A stretch of 64,000 bases of DNA from Streptomyces rapamycinicus NRRL 5491 (lineage in GTDB: Bacteria; Actinomycetota; Actinomycetes; Streptomycetales; Streptomycetaceae): NCBI RefSeq assembly GCF_024298965.1, contig NZ_CP085193.1, positions 3,224,001-3,288,000 of the forward strand, written 5' to 3'. Each line of letters opens with the position of its first letter. Positions within the stretch are counted from its first letter, which is position 1. Of the stretch, positions 1 to 7,254 are shown in pieces. The position numbers were made by a program, and so were the translations under genes. Below the pieces are notes generated by a model. That model saw nothing but the letters and a program-made list of their open reading frames with translations, made no database searches and had not been told where the DNA came from.

Positions 1-140
1 CGGAGCTGGCCGGGGTGACCGGCTCCGGCGTCCATACGCCCTGGCGGCTGCCGGAGGCCGAGCGGGACCGGCTGGACTACCCGGACCCGATCGTGGACCT
101 CCAGGAGGGGCTGGCCCGCTTCCGGCGCGCCCGGGGATGA
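1..140 (+). CDS. Deoxyribodipyrimidine photolyase, C-terminal end (partial)
   Basis: Only the last 45 codons are in the window, read in the frame that ends with TGA at 138-140. The visible tail contains HTPWRLPEAER and LDYPDPIVDLQEGLARF, which match the conserved C-terminus of FAD-dependent class I photolyases and cryptochromes (a Tyr-Pro-x-Pro-Ile-Val-Asp segment just before the end). Known family role: light-driven repair of cyclobutane pyrimidine dimers in DNA. The start and the FAD-binding core lie upstream of the window. The gene converges on the pterin dehydratase gene, with an inverted repeat between them. Identification rests on a short tail, so it is good but not certain. Confidence 0.7.
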   Translation, partial: ELAGVTGSGVHTPWRLPEAERDRLDYPDPIVDLQEGLARFRRARG

Positions 141-180
141 CCTCGGGACCGTCGGCCGGTCTACGGCGTGTCCGACGGAC

Positions 181-259
181 CACGCGGCGGAGCCGCATAT
201 CGACGCTTTCCCCTCCCCGCCCCTTCCCGACACCTGCCGATATGCGGCTCCGCCGCGTG
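181..259. terminator. Perfect 22-bp inverted repeat, probable bidirectional terminator
   Basis: The arms at 181-202 and 238-259 are perfect reverse complements and enclose a pyrimidine-rich loop (TTTCCCCTCCCCGCCCC and following) that recurs at several other intergenic sites in this window. It sits between two convergent genes, which fits a bidirectional, GC-rich terminator of the kind common in Streptomyces. There is no U-run, so termination is inferred from structure and position only. Confidence 0.6.
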
Positions 260-307
260 GGGGGCTCCGCCCCAGACCCCGGGGTCCAAGATCCGCCGGA
301 CGCCCCC

Positions 308-619
308 CTAGTCGGCGCGGGCGCCGTGCTGCGGGGCGATCTCCTCGATCCGCCCGGCGAGCTCGAAGTCGAGCGCGGTCACCTTGCCGCCGACGCTGTG
401 GGTGTTCACGGTGACGCCCACCTTGTTGTAGCCGAGGGTGAGGTCGGAGTGGTGGTCGAGCTCCTCTTGGATGGTGGCGATCTCCGCCACCAGCCCGGCC
501 GCCTGCGGATGGCCCTTGAAGACATACGTCCGCGAGAGTTGGTCGTCCGCGAACGACCAGCCGGGAAGCTGCTCCAGACGTCCCTGGATCTCCTGGTCGG
601 TGAGCGGCTCGACTGCCAT
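308..619 (-). CDS. 4a-hydroxytetrahydrobiopterin dehydratase (PCD/DCoH family)
   Basis: The 103-residue product has the normal length of pterin-4a-carbinolamine dehydratases. The family signature is visible: an EELDHHSDLTLGYNKVGVTVNTHS segment in two parts (EELDHHSDL, with the paired histidines that bind the pterin, then YNKVGVTVNTHSVGG). The enzyme dehydrates 4a-hydroxytetrahydrobiopterin so that the pterin cofactor can be recycled, and acts in the cytosol. I chose the ATG at 619 because a GAAGGG ribosome binding site precedes it. An upstream in-frame ATG at 673 would add 18 residues unlike the family. The gene converges on the photolyase tail and is divergent from the regulator at 700. Confidence 0.9.
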   Translation of the reverse strand: MAVEPLTDQEIQGRLEQLPGWSFADDQLSRTYVFKGHPQAAGLVAEIATIQEELDHHSDLTLGYNKVGVTVNTHSVGGKVTALDFELAGRIEEIAPQHGARAD

Positions 620-699
620 GACACATCCCTTCGTCGCGGGTGACCGGTGGCCCTTCCACCCTGCCATGGGCACCGTCCGGTGTCGGCTACCTTCGGGTC

Positions 700-1503
700 A
701 TGACGACTGCCGCGCCGCCCCGGGTGGGCACACTGCTGCGCGAGTGGCGGGACCGCCGCCGGATCAGCCAGCTGGAGCTCGCGCTGCGCGCCGACTCCTC
801 GGCCCGCCACATCAGCTTCATCGAGACCGGCCGGTCGCGGCCCAGCCAGGAGATGGTGCTCCGGCTCGCCGACCACCTCGACGTCCCCGTCCGTGAGCGC
901 AACGCCCTGCTGATCGCCGCCGGCTACGCCCCGCACTATCCGGAGCGGTCGGTGGACGACCCGTCGATGAGCGCCCTGCGCGACTCCCTGGAGCGGCTGC
1001 TGACCGGCTATGAGCCGTATCCGGCGCTGGTGGTGGACGGCACCTATGAGGTGCTGGCGGCCAACCGGGGCATCGCGGCGCTCCTGGAGGGGGTGGCGGA
1101 GCATCTGCTGCGGCCCCCGCTGAACGCGATGCGCCTCACCCTCCACCCCGAGGGGCTCGCCCCGCGCATCCGCAACCTCCGCGAATGGCGTGGCCATCTG
1201 CTGGACCAGATGGACCGGCAGCTGGCGCTGATGCGCTCCTCGCCGCTGCGTGCGCTGTACGACGAGGTGGCGGCCTATCCGCTGTCCGAGACCGGCGGCC
1301 GGGAGACCGCGACCGCCGGTGACACCCCGCCCTTCGCGCTGCCGATGATGATCGAGCACGGCGGGCGGGTGCTGTCGTTCATCTCGACGATCGCGACCTT
1401 CAACACCCCCATGGACGTCACGGTCTCCGAGCTGGCCATCGAGACCTTCCTCCCGGCCGACCCGGAGACCGCCGCCGCCCTGGGCCGGTTCGGCCGGCCG
1501 TAG
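700..1503 (+). CDS. XRE-type regulator with MmyB-like ligand-binding domain
   Basis: The 267-residue protein begins with a helix-turn-helix of the XRE class (LREWRDRRRISQLELAL, with SARHISFIETGRSRPS as the recognition part, residues about 10-45). It is followed by the MmyB-like, PAS-fold ligand-binding domain (PALVVDGTYEVLAANRG around residues 105-125, and LSFISTIATFNTPMDVTVSELAIETFLPAD in two pieces near the end). This architecture is frequent in actinomycetes, where such regulators often control a neighbouring oxidoreductase or SnoaL-like gene. Here the partner is probably the convergent NTF2-fold gene 9 bp away or the divergent pterin dehydratase. ATG 700 was chosen because the helix-turn-helix starts directly after it. 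The ligand is unknown. Confidence 0.88.
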   Translation: MTTAAPPRVGTLLREWRDRRRISQLELALRADSSARHISFIETGRSRPSQEMVLRLADHLDVPVRERNALLIAAGYAPHYPERSVDDPSMSALRDSLERLLTGYEPYPALVVDGTYEVLAANRGIAALLEGVAEHLLRPPLNAMRLTLHPEGLAPRIRNLREWRGHLLDQMDRQLALMRSSPLRALYDEVAAYPLSETGGRETATAGDTPPFALPMMIEHGGRVLSFISTIATFNTPMDVTVSELAIETFLPADPETAAALGRFGRP

Positions 1504-1512
1504 GGACGCGGT

Positions 1513-1884
1513 TCAGCCGGTCGTGGGGACCCGGTCCAGGAAGCCGAGGACGGAGCGGATCCGGCCGTCCTCGGCCAGGGTGATCACATCGGTCGCGGCG
1601 ACCGGGGCGGAGCCGTCGGCCGTGGAGACCAGCTCCCAGGTGAAGCGGGCCATGTCGTGGTGGCCGTCCACGGCGCCGGTGAGCCGGAACTCATGGCCGG
1701 GGAACTGCTCCCGGGCCCCGGCGATGACGGCGGCCAGCTGCTCATGGCCGCGCACCTCCGCCAGCGGGTCGGTGTAGCCGCCGTCCTCGGTCCAGGCGGC
1801 GGCCACGGCCTTGGCGATGGCCTCGGGGCCGGTGGCGTTCCACGCCTCGAAGTAGCGGGCGACGGCGGTGTCGTACTGCGTCAT
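1513..1884 (-). CDS. NTF2/SnoaL-fold small protein
   Basis: This 123-residue protein has the size and pattern of the nuclear transport factor 2-like (SnoaL-like) family: an N-terminal helix with a YFEAWNA motif, a W-(T)EDG-x-Y-x-DPL segment, then alternating strands ending in IRSVLGFLDRVP. The fold serves ketosteroid isomerases, polyketide cyclases and many uncharacterised binding proteins, so no reaction can be assigned. A good GGAGG site lies ahead of the ATG at 1884. It is the tail-to-tail neighbour of the MmyB-type regulator and stands upstream of, and in the same direction as, the MHS transporter. Confidence 0.8.
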   Translation of the reverse strand: MTQYDTAVARYFEAWNATGPEAIAKAVAAAWTEDGGYTDPLAEVRGHEQLAAVIAGAREQFPGHEFRLTGAVDGHHDMARFTWELVSTADGSAPVAATDVITLAEDGRIRSVLGFLDRVPTTG

Positions 1885-2022
1885 CTGGTCACTCCTCCAT
1901 GAAATCCCCTGGTGGGAACGGATCCCGGACCGGAGGGCGCCGGCCCGGAACCCGACGCCTCAACCCTGCCGCCGCCGTGCGCGGGGGTCGATTACCGCCG
2001 AGGTAATGGAGGCCGGGGTGGT

Positions 2023-3492
2023 TCAGGACCGCTGGGACTCCACGAGCGCGATGGCCTCCTCCTTGGTGGCCACCGCGGGCGGCGAGCCCTCCAGCGGCTT
2101 GCGCGCCGTCTCCTTCATCACGGCGGCGGCGATGATGCCGACGACCGCCGCGAGCATCGTGTAGTAGGCGGGCATCAGATCGTCCCCGGTGCCGCTGATC
2201 AGGCCCTCGGTCACCAGCGGCGTGGTGCCGCCGAAGAGCGAGACGGAGATGTTGAAGGCGATGGAGAGCGAGCCGTAGCGCACGTTCGTCGGGAAGAGCG
2301 CGGGGAGCGAGGCGGACATCACGCTCACATACGGCAGCAGACACAGCCCCAGGAGCAGCAGCCCGGCGAAGACCGGGACGATCCCGCCCTGCTTGATGAG
2401 CAGGAAGGAGGGCACGGCGAGCACCAGGAAGCCGACCGAACCGGCCATCAGCACGGGCTTGCGGCCGACGCGGTCGGAGAACCGGCCGACGAAGGTGATG
2501 GCCGCCATCAGCACCAGCATCACGATGATGATCGAGACCAGGGCGCTGGTGCTGCTGTAGTGGAGGGTGTCCGACAGATACGTCGGCATGTAGGACAGCA
2601 GCATGTAGTCGGTGATGTTGTACGCGGCGACCAACGCGATGCACAGCGCCATCGCACGCCACTGGGTGCGGAACACCTGCCAGAACGGCAGGCTTTCGCG
2701 CTCGGACGCGTTGGTGGAGCCCTCGTCCGCCAGCTTCTGGAACGCGGGGGTGTCATCCAGCTTCAGCCGCAGGTACAGACCGACCAGCCCGATCGGCGCG
2801 GCGACCAGGAACGGAATGCGCCAGCCCCAGGAATCCATCGAGGAGTCGGCGAGCGTCACGGTCAGGATGGTCACCAGTCCGGCCGCCGAGGTGTAGCCGA
2901 TCAGCGTGCCGAACTCCAGAAAGCTGCCGTAGTAGCCACGGCGCTTGTCGGGCGCGTATTCGGCGATGAAGGTCGAGGCACCGCCGTATTCCCCGCCGGT
3001 GGAGAAACCCTGGAGCATACGGAACAGGATGAGCAGCGCGGGCGACCAGAAGCCGATGGCGGCATAGCCGGGGATGAGTCCGATGGCGAGCGTGCTGGAC
3101 GCCATCATGATCATGGTGAAGGACAGCACCTTCTTACGGCCGATCCGGTCACCCAGCGGCCCGAAGAACAAACCTCCCACCGGACGGACCAGAAAGGCCA
3201 CCGCGAAAGTCGCCAGGGAGGAGAGCACCTGGGCCGTGCCATTGCCGGACGGGAAGAAAACTTTGCCGATGGTGACCGCGAGATAGCTGTAGATCCCGAA
3301 GTCGAACCATTCCATGGCGTTTCCCAGCGCGGCGGCCTTCACCGCTTTCCGGACGGTCCTCTCCTCGGTGACCGTGATGTCGCTCCGACGCAGCGGAGGG
3401 TTCTTGCGTCGCTGGACGGCACGCCAGAGCAGGCGGTGCCGGGAGGGCGCGGACGCGGAGGCTTCGACATCGGATTGGACAGGCACAAGCAA
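2023..3492 (-). CDS. MFS transporter, metabolite:H+ symporter (MHS/ProP-like) family
   Basis: The 489-residue polytopic membrane protein shows twelve hydrophobic segments. Diagnostic MHS motifs are visible: NAMEWFDFGIYSYLA in the first membrane span (residues 58-72), RPVGGLFFGPLGDRIGRKK between spans 2 and 3 (103-121), FSTGGEYGGA near residue 165, and a second RFSDRVGRKPVL repeat at the start of the C-terminal half. Relatives move proline, glycine betaine, alpha-ketoglutarate or other organic acids by proton symport. The substrate cannot be read from sequence. The start is uncertain: the frame opens at TTG 3492, with GTG 3486 close by, and the first 45 residues look cytoplasmic. It is divergent from the lyase operon at 3739, so transport of a lyase-pathway acid is possible. 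Confidence 0.9.
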   Translation of the reverse strand: MLVPVQSDVEASASAPSRHRLLWRAVQRRKNPPLRRSDITVTEERTVRKAVKAAALGNAMEWFDFGIYSYLAVTIGKVFFPSGNGTAQVLSSLATFAVAFLVRPVGGLFFGPLGDRIGRKKVLSFTMIMMASSTLAIGLIPGYAAIGFWSPALLILFRMLQGFSTGGEYGGASTFIAEYAPDKRRGYYGSFLEFGTLIGYTSAAGLVTILTVTLADSSMDSWGWRIPFLVAAPIGLVGLYLRLKLDDTPAFQKLADEGSTNASERESLPFWQVFRTQWRAMALCIALVAAYNITDYMLLSYMPTYLSDTLHYSSTSALVSIIIVMLVLMAAITFVGRFSDRVGRKPVLMAGSVGFLVLAVPSFLLIKQGGIVPVFAGLLLLGLCLLPYVSVMSASLPALFPTNVRYGSLSIAFNISVSLFGGTTPLVTEGLISGTGDDLMPAYYTMLAAVVGIIAAAVMKETARKPLEGSPPAVATKEEAIALVESQRS

Positions 3493-3738
3493 CTCTTTTC
3501 AGTGGACAGGCTTGTTGCGCATACCCGACGATCGCCGTGGCATGCCCGGCGTGTCGCAGACCACCCATGACGAGGCCCCGCAGCGCTCAAGGAACGTTCG
3601 ACCCCGGCCCGAGCAGGGCCGGGCATCTTCAGGGAACCCGGCGGTTGCTTTACCGATTCTTGGCCTTCGCCAGACCTATCCGCGCAATCGCACAACCCGT
3701 CACACAGCGCCGAAAGGCGCCGAACTCAAGGGGACATC

Positions 3739-4605
3739 ATGCTCTACGGCAATGCCCTCCGAAAGTCCGTCAGTTCCTCCCCCACCACTCCCCTCATCGG
3801 CATCTACGACATGTACTCGGCGTCCATCGCCGCACAGCACTACAACGGCTTCTTCGTATCCGGATTCGGGTTCGCCGCCTCGCATTACGGGCTTCCCGAT
3901 ATCGGCTTCATCGCCTGGCCCGACATGCTCGCCTTCGTGGAGCGGCTGCGGCTGGCCTTCCCCGCACACCATCTGCTCGTGGACATCGACGACGGCTATG
4001 TGGACCCCGAGGTCGCCTGCCATGTGGTGCAGCGGCTGGAGCGCACCGGGGCCTCCGGGGTGATCCTGGAGGACCAGCGGCGCCCGCGCCGCTGCGGCCA
4101 CGCCGACGGCAAGCTGATCCTGCCGCTCGAGGAGTACCTCGAGAAGCTCCAGCTGGTGCTGAGCAGCAGGACGGACCTGGTGGTGGTGGCGCGTACGGAC
4201 GCCACCGAGGAGTCCGAGATCCTGCGGCGGGCGGCCGCGCTGGCGGAGACCGACGCGGATGTCGTCCTCGTCGACGGGGTGCGCAGTGTGGAGTGGATCC
4301 GCAAGGTCCGTAAGGTCATCGGCGACAAGCCCCTGCTGTTCAATCAGATCGCGGGCGGGAAGTCGCCGCGGCTCTCGCTGTCCGAGCTGTCCGAACTCGG
4401 GGTGGATGTCGCCATCTACAGCACTCCGTGCCTGTTCGCCGCCCACGGCGCGATCGACGGGGCGCTGAGCGACCTCAAGACGGCGGACGGGCGGCTGCCG
4501 GACACCCGGGAGACCGGGGCCATCGGGGTCAAGGGCGCCACCGAGCTACTGGAGCGGAACATCAGCAGGCACCACGGGGACCGTCAGCCCGCCAGGGTCG
4601 GATGA
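3739..4605 (+). CDS. Isocitrate lyase/PEP mutase superfamily lyase
   Basis: The 288-residue product has the length of single-domain ICL/PEPM enzymes. The metal-binding acidic stretch VDIDDGY is at residues 81-87, EDQ at 111-113, and RRCGH with the candidate catalytic Cys119 at 117-121. The Cys-Gly-His context is that of 2-methylisocitrate lyases rather than PEP mutases, which carry a different loop. Expected chemistry is retro-aldol cleavage or related C-C/C-P chemistry on a 2-hydroxy or phosphonate acid. It is the first gene of a tight operon: its TGA overlaps the ATG of the secreted-protein gene, and a bile-acid-type symporter follows. Paralogues also occur in phosphonate pathways, so the substrate is open. 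Confidence 0.85.
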   Translation: MLYGNALRKSVSSSPTTPLIGIYDMYSASIAAQHYNGFFVSGFGFAASHYGLPDIGFIAWPDMLAFVERLRLAFPAHHLLVDIDDGYVDPEVACHVVQRLERTGASGVILEDQRRPRRCGHADGKLILPLEEYLEKLQLVLSSRTDLVVVARTDATEESEILRRAAALAETDADVVLVDGVRSVEWIRKVRKVIGDKPLLFNQIAGGKSPRLSLSELSELGVDVAIYSTPCLFAAHGAIDGALSDLKTADGRLPDTRETGAIGVKGATELLERNISRHHGDRQPARVG

Positions 4606-5054
4606 CGAGGGTCACGCACATGCCCTCGGCCTTCCTCGGCCCCGGCCCCGGCCGGCGCCGTAAGCCCCGCAAGGACATCCTCGCGATCCGTCCGTCCGCG
4701 GCGATGCTCCTCCTCGCGGCCACCGCGAGCGTGCTGTGCGCGGGCCCCGCGGCCCCCGCCAAGGCGACACCGCCGCCCGTGGGCACCCCGCACGACGAGG
4801 ACAGCGAACCGGAGGAGGCCGCACCCTCCTCCGACCAGCACAACGGCCTCGTGGTCATCGACAACTCCGGCGCCGACTCCTGGCTGGAGGTCGACCGCAC
4901 CCTCAACGCCCTGTTGCTGAGCCGTGGCACGGCGGGCAGCGACCACGACGGGGGCGGCGGCGCCATCGATGTCGTGGCACGCGGCATCCCCGGTGCGGAT
5001 CGGGTGCTGCCGCAGATCGGCCACCCGCCGTGGCAGGCCGGAGGCGGTGATTGA
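4602..5054 (+). CDS. Secreted hypothetical protein
   Basis: The 150-residue protein is not a family I recognise. It has a basic N-terminus (RRRKPRKD), a hydrophobic stretch SAAMLLLAATASVLCAG and a likely signal-peptidase site after the Ala-Pro-Ala-Lys-Ala run near residue 50. An acidic, proline-rich linker (HDEDSEPEEAAPSS) and a small Gly/Asp-rich mature domain follow. The ATG at 4602 overlaps the upstream TGA (ATGA), and the next gene begins 2 bp after its stop, so it is translationally coupled to both neighbours. That placement between a cytosolic lyase and a symporter suggests an accessory role at the membrane, but no function can be assigned. An alternative start is ATG 4620. Confidence 0.6.
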   Translation: MTRVTHMPSAFLGPGPGRRRKPRKDILAIRPSAAMLLLAATASVLCAGPAAPAKATPPPVGTPHDEDSEPEEAAPSSDQHNGLVVIDNSGADSWLEVDRTLNALLLSRGTAGSDHDGGGGAIDVVARGIPGADRVLPQIGHPPWQAGGGD

Positions 5055-5055
5055 T

Positions 5056-6093
5056 ATGAGGTGGAGGTCCTGGCCGCTGTCGTGGCCGGGCCGGCTCGGG
5101 AGGGCGGTGGACCCCTATGTCGCCGCCCTCCTCGGGACGGTCGCGCTGGCGGCGCTGCTGCCCGCGAGCGGGGCGGCGGCCACGGCCGTCGGCGATGCCG
5201 CGGACATCGCGATCGGGCTGCTCTTCTTCCTCTACGGTTCGCGGCTCTCCACCCGCGAGGCGCTGAACGGGCTGCGGCAGTGGCGGCTGCACCTGGTGGT
5301 GGGCGCGAGCACCTTCGTGCTCTTCCCGCTGCTGGGGCTGGCCGCGCGCGGCCTCGCCCCGTTCCTCCTCACCGACCAGCTCTACACCGGTCTGCTCTTC
5401 CTGTGTGTGGTGCCCTCGACCGTCCAGTCCTCGGTCGCCCTCACCTCCACCGCCCGGGGCAACGTCCCGGCCGCGATCTGCGCGGGGACGTACTCCAGCC
5501 TGCTCGGCATGATCGTCACCCCGCTGCTCGCGGCGTGGCTGATCGGCTCGGACGTCCGCTTCTCGGCCGATGGGCTGCTGGCCATCGCCACCCAGCTGCT
5601 GCTCCCCTTCCTCGCCGGGCAGGCGCTGCGCCGCTGGACCGCGCCGTTCATCGGGCGTCACAAGAAGGTGCTCGCCCTGCTGGACCGGGGCTCGATCCTG
5701 CTCGTGGTCTACACGGCGTTCAGCCGGGGCATGACGGAGGGCGTCTGGAACCAGATCACCCCGGCCCGGCTGTTCGCGCTGCTGGGTCTGGCCGCGGCCG
5801 TGCTGGGGCTGGCCCTCAGCACGACGTCGTTCGCCGCGCGGCGGCTGGGCTTCCGCCGGGAGGACCGCGTCACCATCGTCTTCTGCGGCTCCAACAAGTC
5901 CCTGGCCACGGGGTTGCCCATGGCCGCGGTGCTGTTCGGGGACGCGGCCGGGCCGGTGATCCTGCCGCTGATGCTCTTCCACCAGTTGCAGCTGATGGTG
6001 TGCGCGATCATCGCGGGCCGGTGGTCCCGGCGGGCGCCGGAGACCGTCTCGGCCCAGGGGGAGCGTGTCCAGATCTCGGAGGTGAGGGGGTAG
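5056..6093 (+). CDS. Bile acid:sodium symporter family (SBF-like) transporter
   Basis: This is a 345-residue integral membrane protein with about ten hydrophobic segments. The signature of the SBF/YfeH-like branch is visible: ADIAIGLLFFLYGSRLS near residue 55, VVPSTVQSSVALTSTARGN around residue 120, and FCGSNKSLATGLPMAAVLF around residue 280, where the KS-x2-G-x-P loop lies in the transport core. Relatives carry organic acids, bile acids or related anions with sodium. The ATG at 5056 lies 2 bp after the upstream stop. A longer frame reaching back to 4924 only overlaps the previous gene. As the last gene of the lyase operon it may import or export the lyase substrate. Confidence 0.88.
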   Translation: MRWRSWPLSWPGRLGRAVDPYVAALLGTVALAALLPASGAAATAVGDAADIAIGLLFFLYGSRLSTREALNGLRQWRLHLVVGASTFVLFPLLGLAARGLAPFLLTDQLYTGLLFLCVVPSTVQSSVALTSTARGNVPAAICAGTYSSLLGMIVTPLLAAWLIGSDVRFSADGLLAIATQLLLPFLAGQALRRWTAPFIGRHKKVLALLDRGSILLVVYTAFSRGMTEGVWNQITPARLFALLGLAAAVLGLALSTTSFAARRLGFRREDRVTIVFCGSNKSLATGLPMAAVLFGDAAGPVILPLMLFHQLQLMVCAIIAGRWSRRAPETVSAQGERVQISEVRG

Positions 6094-6112
6094 ACCGGAA
6101 GAGGGCGGCGGC

Positions 6113-7219
6113 TCAGGCGCAGCGGGCGATCACCACGATGGCGGCGTCGTCGTTGACGACCCCGCCGGTGTGCCGGAGCAGATCGGCGTGGAGATGGTCC
6201 ACCAGCGACTGCGGGTCGCCGCCCCTCCAGACCGCGAGCCGTTCCCGGAGCGGATAGAAGGCGCCGCTCTCGTTCCGGGCCTCGACGACGCCGTCGGTGT
6301 GCAGCACCAGAAGGTCGCCGTGCTGGAAGCGGAACGTCTCGACCTGGTAGTCCCGTTCCTTCGGCACCTCCAGGCCCAGCGGCACCGCGGGCTCGCCCAC
6401 GTCCAGCGTCGCGATCTCGCCCCTGTGCAGCAGCAGTGGTGGGGGGTGACCGCAGTTCACCATCCCGGCCACCGGGCCGTCGTCGTGGACGTCCAGCACC
6501 ACGGCGGTCACAAAGGACTCCAGGTAATTCCGCTCGTCATCGGCGATATGGTGCCAGTTCCAGCACATGGCGCTGCCCATGTGGACGGCGATGCCCGGCA
6601 GTGAGAGATTGCGGTAGGCGGAGCCCCGGAAGGCCCCGATCAGCACGGCGGCGTCACCGATCGCGGCCAGCCCTTTTCCCCGTACGTCCCCGATGACCAG
6701 CCGGGTCGCCCTCTCGGTGCGGACGGCCGCGTACAGGTCACCGCCGATCTGTGCCTCCTCATCGGCCGCGAGATACAGCGAGGCGATCCTCAGCTCCCCG
6801 ATTCGTTCGGGCAGCGGCCGCAGCAGGACCTCCTGCGCGGCCACGGCCACTGAGCGCACCTGACTCAGCCGGCGCCGGTGCCGGTCAGTGGCGTAGCGGA
6901 AGCTCGTCACCAGCCCCGAGATCACGATCAGGGCGATGATCTGCGCCTGGTGGTTGGCGGTCATCAGACCGCCGTGGAACGCACCGATGATGATCTGAGC
7001 CCCCACGGCGAGGGCTCCGACGACAGCGGTTCCGCCCGCGCCCGCGAAGGACGCGGTGATCGCGGGTGCCGCGATCAGGAAGGGGCCGAGGTGGACGGTG
7101 GGCGGCGTAGTGAGATCGGTCAGCGTGACCGCCAGGATGATCGCGAGCGGGACGACGAACAGCGCCCTGCTCGACCGCGTTTCCCCACCGATGCGGGTGA
7201 GGTCGGGCGAAACGCGCAT
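6113..7219 (-). CDS. Membrane-anchored PP2C/SpoIIE-type serine phosphatase
   Basis: The 368-residue protein has an N-terminal membrane region of three to four spans (residues about 20-110, LFVVPLAIILAVTLTDL and following), a short linker, then a PP2C-type SpoIIE domain from about 150 to the end. The metal-binding signatures are present: EEAQIGGDLYAAV, VIGDVRGKGLAA, NCGHPPPLLLHRG, LLVLHTDGVVEARN and a terminal NDDAAIVV. Relatives dephosphorylate anti-anti-sigma factors (STAS proteins) in partner-switching pathways, and no STAS gene is adjacent. It lies 35 bp downstream of the alkaline-phosphatase-family gene on the same strand, so co-transcription is likely, and converges on the symporter. Confidence 0.93.
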   Translation of the reverse strand: MRVSPDLTRIGGETRSSRALFVVPLAIILAVTLTDLTTPPTVHLGPFLIAAPAITASFAGAGGTAVVGALAVGAQIIIGAFHGGLMTANHQAQIIALIVISGLVTSFRYATDRHRRRLSQVRSVAVAAQEVLLRPLPERIGELRIASLYLAADEEAQIGGDLYAAVRTERATRLVIGDVRGKGLAAIGDAAVLIGAFRGSAYRNLSLPGIAVHMGSAMCWNWHHIADDERNYLESFVTAVVLDVHDDGPVAGMVNCGHPPPLLLHRGEIATLDVGEPAVPLGLEVPKERDYQVETFRFQHGDLLVLHTDGVVEARNESGAFYPLRERLAVWRGGDPQSLVDHLHADLLRHTGGVVNDDAAIVVIARCA

Positions 7220-7254
7220 ACTTCCTGCTTACACCCGATACGGGCGCGGTGCGT

